NCBI GenBank assembly: GCA_016218095.1
Contig: JACREV010000094.1
Coordinates: 1 to 24,899 of the forward strand
Length of the DNA stretch: 24,899 nucleotides
Reading direction: 5' to 3'
From: Deltaproteobacteria bacterium
GTDB lineage: Bacteria; Desulfobacterota; GWC2-55-46
Positions within the stretch are counted from its first letter, which is position 1; each line of letters starts with the position of its first letter. Of this stretch, positions 14,265-22,273 are shown piece by piece. The notes under the pieces are model-generated. The model saw nothing but the letters and a program-made list of their open reading frames with translations. It was not told the origin of the DNA and made no database searches. A program made the translations under genes and the position numbers.

Positions 14265-14915
14265 ATGATAGACCTCCATACGCACAGTTTTTTGAGCGAC
14301 GGCGTCCTCATCCCTACCGAGCTTGTAAGGAGGGCGCGTGTCGCCGGATATACGGCGATGGCGATAACCGACCACGCGGACGCCTCCAACATCGAGGACG
14401 TCCTTAAAAAGATCATAAAGGTCGCGAAGCAGTTGAACTCGGACAAGGCCTTCAAGGTCATACCCGGCGTGGAGCTCACGCACATACCGCCGAGGCTCAT
14501 ACCGATGATGGTCAAGAAGGCGCGCGCCCTCGGCGCCCGCGTCATCGTGGGCCACGGAGAGACGCTGTCAGAGCCCGTGGAGTCCGGGACGAACAGGGCG
14601 TATATAGAGGCGCGGGTAGACGTACTCGCGCACCCTGGGCTCATAACCGAGACCGACGCAAGGCTCGCGGTAAAAAACGGCGTGCACCTTGAGATAACGA
14701 CGCGCGCCGGACATTCAATATCGAACGGACATGTCGCCGCGCTCGGCAAAAGGTGCGGCGCGCGCCTTCTCCTGAATACCGACTCCCACGCCCCCGGAGA
14801 CCTCTCGAACGATGAGCGGGCGCTAAAGGTCGCGCTCGGGGCCGGGCTTACAAAAGATGACTTTAAAAAAATGCAGGATAATGCCGATGCCATCGTTAAA
14901 AAAGCTCGCGTTTAG
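14265..14915 (+). CDS. PHP-domain metal-dependent phosphoesterase
   Basis: This 216-residue single-domain PHP protein has a complete-looking tri-metal site: His5 and His7 in MIDLHTHSFLSDG, His37 in ITDHAD, Glu70 in PGVE, His97 in VGHGE, His123 in AHPG, and Asp173/His175 in NTDSHAPGD. Histidinol phosphatase and 3',5'-nucleotide phosphoesterases belong to this group, but nothing here fixes the substrate. The context (signalling pair before, envelope proteins after) does not suggest histidine biosynthesis. An AGGGGG stretch lies about 9 bases before the ATG. Its last 29 bases overlap the start of the beta-propeller lipoprotein gene. Confidence 0.85.
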   Translation: MIDLHTHSFLSDGVLIPTELVRRARVAGYTAMAITDHADASNIEDVLKKIIKVAKQLNSDKAFKVIPGVELTHIPPRLIPMMVKKARALGARVIVGHGETLSEPVESGTNRAYIEARVDVLAHPGLITETDARLAVKNGVHLEITTRAGHSISNGHVAALGKRCGARLLLNTDSHAPGDLSNDERALKVALGAGLTKDDFKKMQDNADAIVKKARV

Positions 14916-16107
14916 CGCCGTACTCGCCGCGCTCGTCTTTCAGGGGTGCGCCGGAGGGCCGCCCATACAGGAGAAGACCTCCTGGCAGACCTTCATGCGC
15001 GATTACGAAAGGTCGAACGTATCGGACGATTCGCTTTCGCCCCCGCTCGTCGTCGCGTGGGAGGACGACGTATCCAAATCCACCGCCTTCAAGGGATACG
15101 CCAAGGAACAGCCCTCGTCCCCGGTATTTTACGACGGCTCTCTTTTCGTCTCGTCAACGGACGAGCGGCTCTATTCATACGACGCGTACTCGGGTAAAAA
15201 TATGTGGCGCTTCAACGCCTCTTTCCCTCTTGAGGCCACGCCTACGATCTCCGGAGACCGCGTCTTCTTCGGCTCGAGCGACGGCATATTGAGGTGCCTG
15301 GACAAGGCCGCCGGCAAAGAGGTCTGGAGCTACCAGGCGAGGTCCGAGATACTCTCGTCGCCCGTTGTGAGTGACGGGCTCGTCATTTTCTCGTCCGCCG
15401 ACGACAGGGTCCACGCCGTCGATGAAAAAACGGGGGAGAGGGTCTGGACGTTCGGACGCGCGACCTTCAGGACCGTACAGCCGAGGATATACGGCTCTCC
15501 TGCCTACTCCGACGGGCGCGTCTTCGTCTTTTTCTCCGACGGCGCGCTCGTAGCCCTTTCAGCGGAGAAAGGCTCAGAGCTATGGTCCAAGGGGGGGATA
15601 GTCAGGAACTTCGATTCCTCCATAAAGACCAGGAGGACTCCGCTCGTTGACGGAGGCCTCGTATACGTGATCGACGAAAAGAACTCCGTCCAGGCGTTAT
15701 CCGTTGAGACAGGGGAGGCGAAGGGTACTTTCGACCTCATGAAGGCCTACGATCTGGTCCTGCCCGACGCCAGGACGATGGTGGTCCTGGGCTCGGACCA
15801 GATAGTCGCGCTCGACAGGCTCACGGGCACGATACTCTGGAAAAAGGACCTCAGGAACAAGCCGTCTTCATCGGTATTCGCGGTCAAAGGGGCCGTCTTT
15901 GTCGTCTCCAATTACAAGACGAGTCTCCTGAACACAGGGTACTTCGAGAAGGACAACGGATATATAGAGGCGCTCGACCTCAAAAGCGGCGAGACGCAAT
16001 GGAGCGGCAAGCTTAAGTCCGGCATCTCGTCAAACGGCTCCTCCGGACATTCGAGGATAGCCCTCTTGACCGACAAGGGGATCGTCGAGGTATTGAGGGC
16101 CAGGTAA
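14887..16107 (+). CDS. PQQ-repeat (BamB-like) beta-propeller lipoprotein
   Basis: I choose ATG 14887 (406 residues) because AGGA at 14875-14878 is 8 bases upstream and the product then begins MPSLKKLAFSAVLAALVFQGC, a clean lipoprotein signal with Cys21. ATGs at 14857 and 14881 are in frame but poorly spaced. The mature protein is built of repeats of the PQQ/BamB type (about seven blades), for example RLYSYDAYSGKNMWRF, LRCLDKAAGKEVWSYQA, VHAVDEKTGERVWTF, and later QIVALDRLTGTILWKK and YIEALDLKSGETQW. BamB is part of the outer-membrane protein insertion complex, but many PQQ-repeat lipoproteins have other roles, so BamB identity is not claimed. Overlap with the PHP gene suggests one transcript. 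Confidence 0.87.
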   Translation: MPSLKKLAFSAVLAALVFQGCAGGPPIQEKTSWQTFMRDYERSNVSDDSLSPPLVVAWEDDVSKSTAFKGYAKEQPSSPVFYDGSLFVSSTDERLYSYDAYSGKNMWRFNASFPLEATPTISGDRVFFGSSDGILRCLDKAAGKEVWSYQARSEILSSPVVSDGLVIFSSADDRVHAVDEKTGERVWTFGRATFRTVQPRIYGSPAYSDGRVFVFFSDGALVALSAEKGSELWSKGGIVRNFDSSIKTRRTPLVDGGLVYVIDEKNSVQALSVETGEAKGTFDLMKAYDLVLPDARTMVVLGSDQIVALDRLTGTILWKKDLRNKPSSSVFAVKGAVFVVSNYKTSLLNTGYFEKDNGYIEALDLKSGETQWSGKLKSGISSNGSSGHSRIALLTDKGIVEVLRAR

Positions 16108-16129
16108 CAGGCAGGTCAGGGAAACGTTT

Positions 16130-18355
16130 ATGTCCAACAGGCTCAACATAGCTTTTTTGTGGCACATGCACCAGCCGCTCTACAAGGACCCGATCACGAA
16201 GGAATACACCATGCCGTGGGTCCTGTTTCACGCGACCAAGGACTATTATGACATGGTCGCGATACTCGATGAATTCCCCGAGGTCCACCAGACGTTCAAC
16301 CTCGTGCCGTGCCTCATCGAACAGCTGAACGAGTACGCCTCAGGGAGCGCGCTCGACACGTACAGGAAGATAAGCTCCAAGACCGTGGCCGAGCTTACGA
16401 AGGAAGACAAGTCCTTCATGCTCCAGTACTTCTTCCAGGCCAACTGGGACCACATGGTAAGGCCGGTCCCGAGGTACCTGGAGCTCCTCCGGAAGCGCGG
16501 GCTGACGAACTCAAGGGATGAGGTCCAGGCGGTACTCCGATATTTCAGGGACGAGGACTATCTCGACCTCCAGGTCCTCTTCAACCTCGTCTGGATAGAC
16601 CCGACGTTCAGGCAGAAGGACCCGTTCCTGCGCGCCATGTACGAAAAAGGCGGCGTCTACACCGAGCAGGAAAAAAGGAAGGTGCTGGAAAAACAGACAG
16701 CGATAGCCGGGATGGTCGTGCCCAAGTACGCCGAGATGATGGAAAAAGGGATAATAGAGGTCTCGACGACCCCGTACTATCACCCGATACTCCCGCTCCT
16801 CTGCGACAGCTTCTCGGCGAGGGAGGCGATGCCCGGCGTGACCCTTCCCAAGGAGAGGTTCGTACACCCAGAGGACGCCGCGGTACAGCTCAGGAGAGGC
16901 GTTGAGCTGTACGAGAAGACCTTCGGCAGGAGGCCCGCGGGTCTCTGGCCCTCAGAGGGGTCCGTCTCCATGGAAATGCTCGCGCTCGCCGCCGCCGAGG
17001 GCTTCAAGTGGCTCGCGACGGATGAGGAGATACTCTCAAACTCGTTAAGGAGGCCGCTCCGTAGAGACAGCGCGGGTAACTGCTACGACCCGTTCCTGTA
17101 CAAGGCCTATTCGGTCGAGGCCGCCGGGGATAAGCTCTCCATGGTATTCAGGGACCACGTCCTTTCGGACCTCATCGGCTTCGATTACTCAAAGCTCGAC
17201 CCCGAGACCGCGGCGAACGACATGGTCTCACGGCTCGTCCACATCCACAACATGCTCGAAGAGCCGGGCAGGCACGTCGTCCCGATAATACTCGACGGCG
17301 AGAACGCATGGGAGCACTTCAGGAACGACGGCAGGGACTTTCTCGCCGCCCTGTATTCGAAGCTCGCGCACCACACAAAACTCAAGTGCGTAACGGTGAA
17401 CGAGTTCCTCACCAAAGAGAAGCAGAGGGACGAGATCCAGTGGCTCTTCCCCGGGTCGTGGATAAGCCACAACTTCAGGATATGGATAGGCCACCCCGAG
17501 GACAACGCGGCCTGGGACTTCATAGCCGAGGCGAGGGACTCTCTCGTCAAATATGAAAAGTCCCTTACCCCCGAAGAAAAGGAAGAAAAAAAGGGAAATA
17601 TCGCCGAGGCGTGGGACGAGGTCTACGCCGCCGAGGGGAGCGACTGGTTCTGGTGGTACGGGGAGGAGCACTCGTCCTTGAGCGACGAGCACTTCGACCA
17701 CCTCTTCAGGCGCCACATAAGGCATATATACGCGCTGATCGACGCTGAACCGCCCGACTCTCTCGACATCCCGATCTCGTCCGAGGCGAAGGGCTTCGTG
17801 CCCGCGCTTACGCCGACGGCGCTCATCAAGCCCGTTATCGACGGCTCGATCTCGAACTACTTCGAGTGGCTCGCCGCCGGACGCCTCGAGAGGCAGTTCT
17901 ACGGCTCCGCGATGCACAGGGAGTTGCAGAGCAACGGACTCGTGGAAGGCGTCTCCTACGGCTTTTCAGAGGACGAGCTCTTTTTCCGTTTCGATTACCT
18001 CCCCGAGGCCGCGCCTTACGAAAAAGAGTGGTCTATTGCCGTCAACTTCATGCACCCCTCGAATGTAAAGCTCACGGCCGTCGTGAAGGGCATGGAGTCC
18101 GCGGTTTCGATGCAGGCTAAAAAAGACTCCAAGTGGGCCGAGGTCAGGGACCACGGCGCGCGCATCGCATCCGACTCCGTCGTAGAGCTCTCGCTGCCCG
18201 TCTCGCTCCTCGGGGAGATAAGCAAAGGGGGGGAGATAAGGCTCGTTATCACCATCAACGCCGGGGAGCGGGGGATAGAGAGGTGGCCGGTCAAGGGCTT
18301 CATCGTCTTCCACACGCCGTCCGAGGACTTCGAGGAACAGAACTGGATTGTGTAA
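16130..18355 (+). CDS. Glycoside hydrolase family 57 protein
   Basis: This 741-residue protein opens with the GH57 signature IAFLWHMHQPLYKD (residues 7-20). The probable catalytic nucleophile is Glu276 in GLWPSEGSVS and the acid/base Asp298 in FKWLATDEE, the two conserved GH57 positions. DGENAWEHF (389-397) is another conserved block. Residues about 560-741 form a C-terminal beta-rich domain after the (beta/alpha)7 barrel. There is no signal peptide, so it should act in the cytoplasm on alpha-glucans (glycogen or maltodextrin), as alpha-amylase or branching/transferase types of the family do. Exact specificity cannot be read from the sequence. AGG lies about 12 bases before the start, and the gap to the upstream lipoprotein gene is 22 bases. 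Confidence 0.92.
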   Translation: MSNRLNIAFLWHMHQPLYKDPITKEYTMPWVLFHATKDYYDMVAILDEFPEVHQTFNLVPCLIEQLNEYASGSALDTYRKISSKTVAELTKEDKSFMLQYFFQANWDHMVRPVPRYLELLRKRGLTNSRDEVQAVLRYFRDEDYLDLQVLFNLVWIDPTFRQKDPFLRAMYEKGGVYTEQEKRKVLEKQTAIAGMVVPKYAEMMEKGIIEVSTTPYYHPILPLLCDSFSAREAMPGVTLPKERFVHPEDAAVQLRRGVELYEKTFGRRPAGLWPSEGSVSMEMLALAAAEGFKWLATDEEILSNSLRRPLRRDSAGNCYDPFLYKAYSVEAAGDKLSMVFRDHVLSDLIGFDYSKLDPETAANDMVSRLVHIHNMLEEPGRHVVPIILDGENAWEHFRNDGRDFLAALYSKLAHHTKLKCVTVNEFLTKEKQRDEIQWLFPGSWISHNFRIWIGHPEDNAAWDFIAEARDSLVKYEKSLTPEEKEEKKGNIAEAWDEVYAAEGSDWFWWYGEEHSSLSDEHFDHLFRRHIRHIYALIDAEPPDSLDIPISSEAKGFVPALTPTALIKPVIDGSISNYFEWLAAGRLERQFYGSAMHRELQSNGLVEGVSYGFSEDELFFRFDYLPEAAPYEKEWSIAVNFMHPSNVKLTAVVKGMESAVSMQAKKDSKWAEVRDHGARIASDSVVELSLPVSLLGEISKGGEIRLVITINAGERGIERWPVKGFIVFHTPSEDFEEQNWIV

Positions 18356-18359
18356 GGTC

Positions 18360-18413
18360 TGGCCTATGGGCAGGCCATTGAGTCGAAGCAGTTATCTAAC
18401 CACGACTGGTTTT
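18360..18413 (+). terminator. Two tandem short hairpins between the GH57 gene and mutS (weak terminator candidate)
   Basis: The first hairpin is TGGCCT (18360-18365) with AGGCCA (18372-18377) around a six-base loop. The second is AACCA (18398-18402) with TGGTT (18407-18411) around CGAC, continuing into TTTT at 18410-18413. Neither has the long GC stem plus U-tract of a strong intrinsic terminator. They lie directly after the GH57 stop in the one sizeable gap before mutS, so partial termination or mRNA-end protection is possible. Confidence 0.4.
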
Positions 18414-18422
18414 CCGAATTCT

Positions 18423-18445
18423 CCTATGAAACCCCTATGAAACCC
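18423..18445 (+). repeat. 11-bp tandem duplication over the mutS start codon
   Basis: CTATGAAACCC occurs twice in a row (18424-18434 and 18435-18445), and each copy carries an ATG. The first ATG (18426) opens a four-codon frame (MKPL) whose TGA at 18438-18440 overlaps the mutS ATG at 18437. MutS itself starts MKPV, so the duplication seems to have copied its own initiation region. No Shine-Dalgarno is visible before either ATG. Confidence 0.8.
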
Positions 18446-21019
18446 GTAACCCCTGCCATGAGGCAGTACCTAGATATCAAGGCCCTGCACAAGGACGCCA
18501 TCCTATTTTTCAGGATGGGGGACTTCTACGAGATGTTCTTTGACGACGCCCTCCTCGCCTCACGCGCGCTCGGCATAGCGCTCACCTCAAGGGACAGGGA
18601 GCGCAAGGTCCCGATGTGCGGCGTGCCGTACCATTCGGCGGCCTCCTACATCGCCAGGCTCGTAAAAGACGGCCACAAGGTCGCGATATGCGAACAGACG
18701 ACGGACCCGGAAGAATCGAAGGGCATAGTCGAGAGGGCGGTCGTAAAGGTCATAACCCCCGGCATCGCGCTCGATGAAGAGCTACTCGACCCGAAGGCGA
18801 ACAACTTCATCGCTTCAGCCTGCCTGAACGGAAAAAGGGCGGGGTTTGCCTACATGGACGTCTCTACAGGCGAGTTCAGGGCGACTGTCCTCGCTTCGCT
18901 ATCCGCCCTCCATGACGAGATAAGGAGAATAAGGCCGCTTGAACTGCTCGTAGAGCACGGCGCCGGGGTAGCGTTCGAAAGCTCAGACCTGCCGGTCAAA
19001 AAGGTCACGCCGCTACCCGCGTACGACTTCGACTACCGGCCGGCCTCTGATAAGCTCTCCGCACGGTTCGGCACCAAATCGCTCGACGGCTTCGGCTTGA
19101 GCGAGCTCGTTGACGGGGTCAGGGCCGCCGGAGCGCTCCTCGCGTACGCGAGCGAGACGCAGAAGGGGGACTTGAGCCATGTAACGAGGTGCACTCCTTA
19201 CTACACCGAAGACTACCTCGTCATGGACGCCTCTACACGCAGGAACCTCGAGATAACCGAGAATTTAAGGACCGGAGGGAGGGAAGGCACGCTGCTTGAG
19301 CTCCTCGACCGGACGCGTACCGCGATGGGGGGCAGGCGCCTGCGCTCCTGGCTCGTACATCCGCTCAAAGACATCGCACCGATACGAGACAGGCAAGAAG
19401 GTGTTGCTGAACTCCTGGACAAAAGGGAGGCGAGGGCGGCGCTCAAGGGTTCCTTATCCAGGCTCTACGACCTTGAAAGGCTCTCGGTGAGGGCCTCTCT
19501 CGGGGCCGCCGGCCCGAGGGACCTTGTCGCGTTGAAGGATTCCCTCAAGGTAGTGCCTGAGCTGGTGGATACGCTCTCGGGGTTCGGCTCCGCGCTTTTA
19601 AGGGACGTCTCCGCCGCGCTGGACGCAGTCCCCGAGGCCTCTTCGCTCATCGAGCGCGCGATAATCGACACCCCTCCTGTGAACACGAGGGACGGCGGTT
19701 TCATCAAGGCCGGTTATGACGCAACTCTCGATGAGCTCCGCTCCATACGATCCGGCGGCAAGGACTGGATAGCCGCACTCGAGTCATCCGAGCGTGCAAG
19801 GACCGGGATAAACTCGCTGAAGGTCGGGTACAACAGGGTCTTCGGCTATTATATCGAGGTGACGAAGGCGAACCTCTCTTCAGTCCCGGCGGACTACATA
19901 AGAAAGCAGACGCTCGTCGGCGCCGAGCGTTTCATAACCCCTGCGCTCAAGGAGTGGGAGGACAAGATACTCTCGGCGGAGGAGAAATCCATCGCGCTTG
20001 AGGCGAGGCTCTTTTCCGCCGTTCTCTCCGAGACCGCGCGCTATTCCGAGCGCGTGCGGAGGACCTCTGAGGCCGTATCGATGCTCGACGCGCTCATCTC
20101 GTTCGCTGAGGCCGCTTCCGATGGCGGCTACACGAGGCCCGTGGTCGACGATTCCGATATTCTTGAAATAGAAGGCGGCAGGCACCCGGTTGTAGAGCGT
20201 CTCTCGAAGGACGGGTTCGTCTCGAACGACCTCGCGCTTGACTCCGCCACAAGGGTAGTGATACTCACCGGCCCGAACATGGCCGGCAAATCGACTTATC
20301 TCCGCCAGAACGCGCTTATCATCCTCCTTGCGCAGATAGGGTCTTTTGTCCCGGCATTAAGAGCACGCATAGGCGTCGTCGACAGGATATTCACTAGGGT
20401 AGGGGCCTCAGACGACCTCGCGCGGGGACACTCGACCTTCATGGTCGAGATGAACGAGACGGCGAATATCCTCAATAACGCCACACCCCGCAGTTTCATA
20501 GTGCTCGACGAGATAGGCAGGGGCACTTCGACCTTCGACGGCTTATCGATCGCGTGGGCGGTCGTGGAGTATTTGCACGACAGGCAGGACATCGCGGCAA
20601 AGACGCTCTTCGCCACGCATTATCACGAGCTCACCGACCTTTCCTTGACAAGGGAAAGGGTCAAAAATTATAATATGGCGGTAAAGGAATGGAATGACAA
20701 GATCATATTCCTCCGAAAGGTCGTGCCAGGAGGCGCCTCCCGGAGCTACGGGATACAGGTGGCGAGGCTCGCGGGCCTGCCGGGGGACGTTATCACCCGC
20801 GCGAAAGAAATACTCAAGAACCTCGAGTCCGGCGAGCTCAACTCTTCCGGCGTGCCGAGGATCTCGGTTGAGACAGACAGGCGAGACCCGCGCCAATTGA
20901 GCTTGCTCGGTGGCCGCGACGAAGTACGCGAGAGGCTCAAGGAGCTCGAGATAGAGAGGATGACCCCCTTGGACGCGCTCCTCGAGCTTAAAACACTCAA
21001 AGACATGCTGGAGAACTGA
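18437..21019 (+). CDS. mutS: DNA mismatch repair protein MutS
   Basis: This 860-residue full-length MutS has the mismatch-reading Phe-x-Glu motif at Phe30/Glu32 (MGDFYEMFF), connector and lever domains, and the clamp region (NRVFGYYIEVTKANL). The ATPase domain has Walker A GPNMAGKS (612-619), Walker B FIVLDEIGRGTSTFDG (about 687-702) and the FATHYHEL motif. Near the C-terminus, QLSLL (820-824) matches a sliding-clamp binding motif, and LDALLELKTLKDML fits the short tetramerisation tail. MutS recognises mismatches and recruits MutL. MutL is not in the window. The start at 18437 gives the usual MKPVTPAMRQYLDIK opening. The amidase gene follows 5 bases after the stop. Confidence 0.97.
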   Translation: MKPVTPAMRQYLDIKALHKDAILFFRMGDFYEMFFDDALLASRALGIALTSRDRERKVPMCGVPYHSAASYIARLVKDGHKVAICEQTTDPEESKGIVERAVVKVITPGIALDEELLDPKANNFIASACLNGKRAGFAYMDVSTGEFRATVLASLSALHDEIRRIRPLELLVEHGAGVAFESSDLPVKKVTPLPAYDFDYRPASDKLSARFGTKSLDGFGLSELVDGVRAAGALLAYASETQKGDLSHVTRCTPYYTEDYLVMDASTRRNLEITENLRTGGREGTLLELLDRTRTAMGGRRLRSWLVHPLKDIAPIRDRQEGVAELLDKREARAALKGSLSRLYDLERLSVRASLGAAGPRDLVALKDSLKVVPELVDTLSGFGSALLRDVSAALDAVPEASSLIERAIIDTPPVNTRDGGFIKAGYDATLDELRSIRSGGKDWIAALESSERARTGINSLKVGYNRVFGYYIEVTKANLSSVPADYIRKQTLVGAERFITPALKEWEDKILSAEEKSIALEARLFSAVLSETARYSERVRRTSEAVSMLDALISFAEAASDGGYTRPVVDDSDILEIEGGRHPVVERLSKDGFVSNDLALDSATRVVILTGPNMAGKSTYLRQNALIILLAQIGSFVPALRARIGVVDRIFTRVGASDDLARGHSTFMVEMNETANILNNATPRSFIVLDEIGRGTSTFDGLSIAWAVVEYLHDRQDIAAKTLFATHYHELTDLSLTRERVKNYNMAVKEWNDKIIFLRKVVPGGASRSYGIQVARLAGLPGDVITRAKEILKNLESGELNSSGVPRISVETDRRDPRQLSLLGGRDEVRERLKELEIERMTPLDALLELKTLKDMLEN

Positions 21020-21024
21020 AAACC

Positions 21025-22272
21025 TTGCGCCCCTGCCGCCAAATCCTGAAGGCCGTCTCCCTCATCTTCCTCGTTGCGCTCTTCTTTTTTCCCGTTCATG
21101 CTCATGCCGGTAAGACCGCCGACGTAACTGGAGTAAAGCACTGGTCCAACCCGAATTATACGAGGATAGTGATAAGCCTCGATAAAAAGACGGAGTTCTC
21201 GCACAAGCTCCTGAACCCCGACCCGGCCATCAACAAGGACTGGCGGCGGCTCTACGTCGACATAAAAGGCGCGGAGCTCGGAGCCGGGCTCGATAAGAGC
21301 ATACCCATAAACGACGGGCTCTTGAAGGTCGCCCGTGCCGGTCAGTTCGACAAGGACACGGTACGGGTCGTCTTCGACATAGAGTCCATAGACGACTTCA
21401 AGATATTCCCGCTGAGCGACCCTTTCAGGATAGTCGTGGACGTGACCGGCAAGGGCGACTCCGTCGCAAAGGCCGAAGAGGCCCTGCCGAAGGAGCCTCA
21501 AAAGCCTCAACCCGTAATAGAGAAGCCCTTCTCGAAGAGGACGCCGGAGATAAGGAGCGCCTCTCCGTCGATAACGCAGCAACTCGGGCTTAAGGTCAGG
21601 AAGATCGTCCTCGACCCCGGCCACGGCGGCAAGGACCCCGGCGCGATAGGGAGGGGCGGCCTGAAGGAGAAGGACGTAACATTGAAGCTCGGCAGGATGC
21701 TCAAGGAGTCGCTCGCTTCCAAGCTCGATTCCATGATAGTCATGACGCGCAATTCCGACGTCTTCATCCCGCTTGAGGAGAGGACGGCCATAGCAAACAG
21801 CCAGGACGCCGACCTGTTCGTCTCCATTCACATAAACGCATCGCCCCGGAGAGCGGCCTCGGGTGTCGAGACATATACGCTCGGGCTCTCCAACAGCGAG
21901 GAGGCGAAACGGATCGCCGCCAGAGAGAACGCCACTTCCACGCGCTCTGTAAGCGACCTCGAGTTCATCCTGAACGACCTCATCAAGACCGCGAAGACGA
22001 ACGATTCGGTGAGGCTCGCCGCTTCAGTGCAGGACAAGCTCGTCGCGGGCCTCAGGGCAAAATACAAGTCTACAAAGTCCAACGGCGTCAAGGGCGCGCC
22101 CTTCTACGTCCTCGTGGGCACGAAGATGCCCGCGATCCTCATCGAGGTATCCTACATCTCGAACCCCGAAGAGGAGAAGAGGCTCAAGGACGAACGGTAC
22201 TTGAAAGAGATCGTCGACGGGATAACCTCAGGCCTCATTAAATACATAAACGGCGAAGGGCAGTCGGTCTGA
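21025..22272 (+). CDS. amiC: N-acetylmuramoyl-L-alanine amidase with AMIN domain
   Basis: The only plausible start is TTG 21025, giving 415 residues. GGAG at 21010-21013 lies 11 bases upstream, and the product has a good signal peptide ending HAHA/GK at residue 28. An AMIN domain spans about 31-142 (VKHWSNPNYTRIVISLD...FRIVVDV) and would target the septum or peptidoglycan. After a Pro/Lys linker the Amidase_3 domain (about 191-409) carries the zinc ligands His200 (DPGHGG), Glu215 (LKEKD) and His269 (VSIHINAS), and catalytic Glu374 (LIEVSYISN). It cleaves the amide bond between MurNAc and the stem peptide, normally for daughter-cell separation. A helical insert at about 304-330 resembles the regulatory helix of AmiB/AmiC. 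The glnD ATG follows after one base. Confidence 0.93.
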   Translation: MRPCRQILKAVSLIFLVALFFFPVHAHAGKTADVTGVKHWSNPNYTRIVISLDKKTEFSHKLLNPDPAINKDWRRLYVDIKGAELGAGLDKSIPINDGLLKVARAGQFDKDTVRVVFDIESIDDFKIFPLSDPFRIVVDVTGKGDSVAKAEEALPKEPQKPQPVIEKPFSKRTPEIRSASPSITQQLGLKVRKIVLDPGHGGKDPGAIGRGGLKEKDVTLKLGRMLKESLASKLDSMIVMTRNSDVFIPLEERTAIANSQDADLFVSIHINASPRRAASGVETYTLGLSNSEEAKRIAARENATSTRSVSDLEFILNDLIKTAKTNDSVRLAASVQDKLVAGLRAKYKSTKSNGVKGAPFYVLVGTKMPAILIEVSYISNPEEEKRLKDERYLKEIVDGITSGLIKYINGEGQSV

Positions 22273-22273
22273 A

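Noticed and set aside
14857..14886. Upstream ATGs for the beta-propeller lipoprotein
   Set aside because: The ATG at 14887 has the best-spaced AGGA and gives a compact lipoprotein signal peptide; the others would add residues before it without a ribosome site.
20746..21831. Long open frame on the - strand (361 codons) across the mutS/amidase boundary
   Set aside because: It lies opposite two clear genes in a GC-rich sequence, spans their junction, and encodes an Arg/Leu/Tyr-rich sequence with no family pattern.
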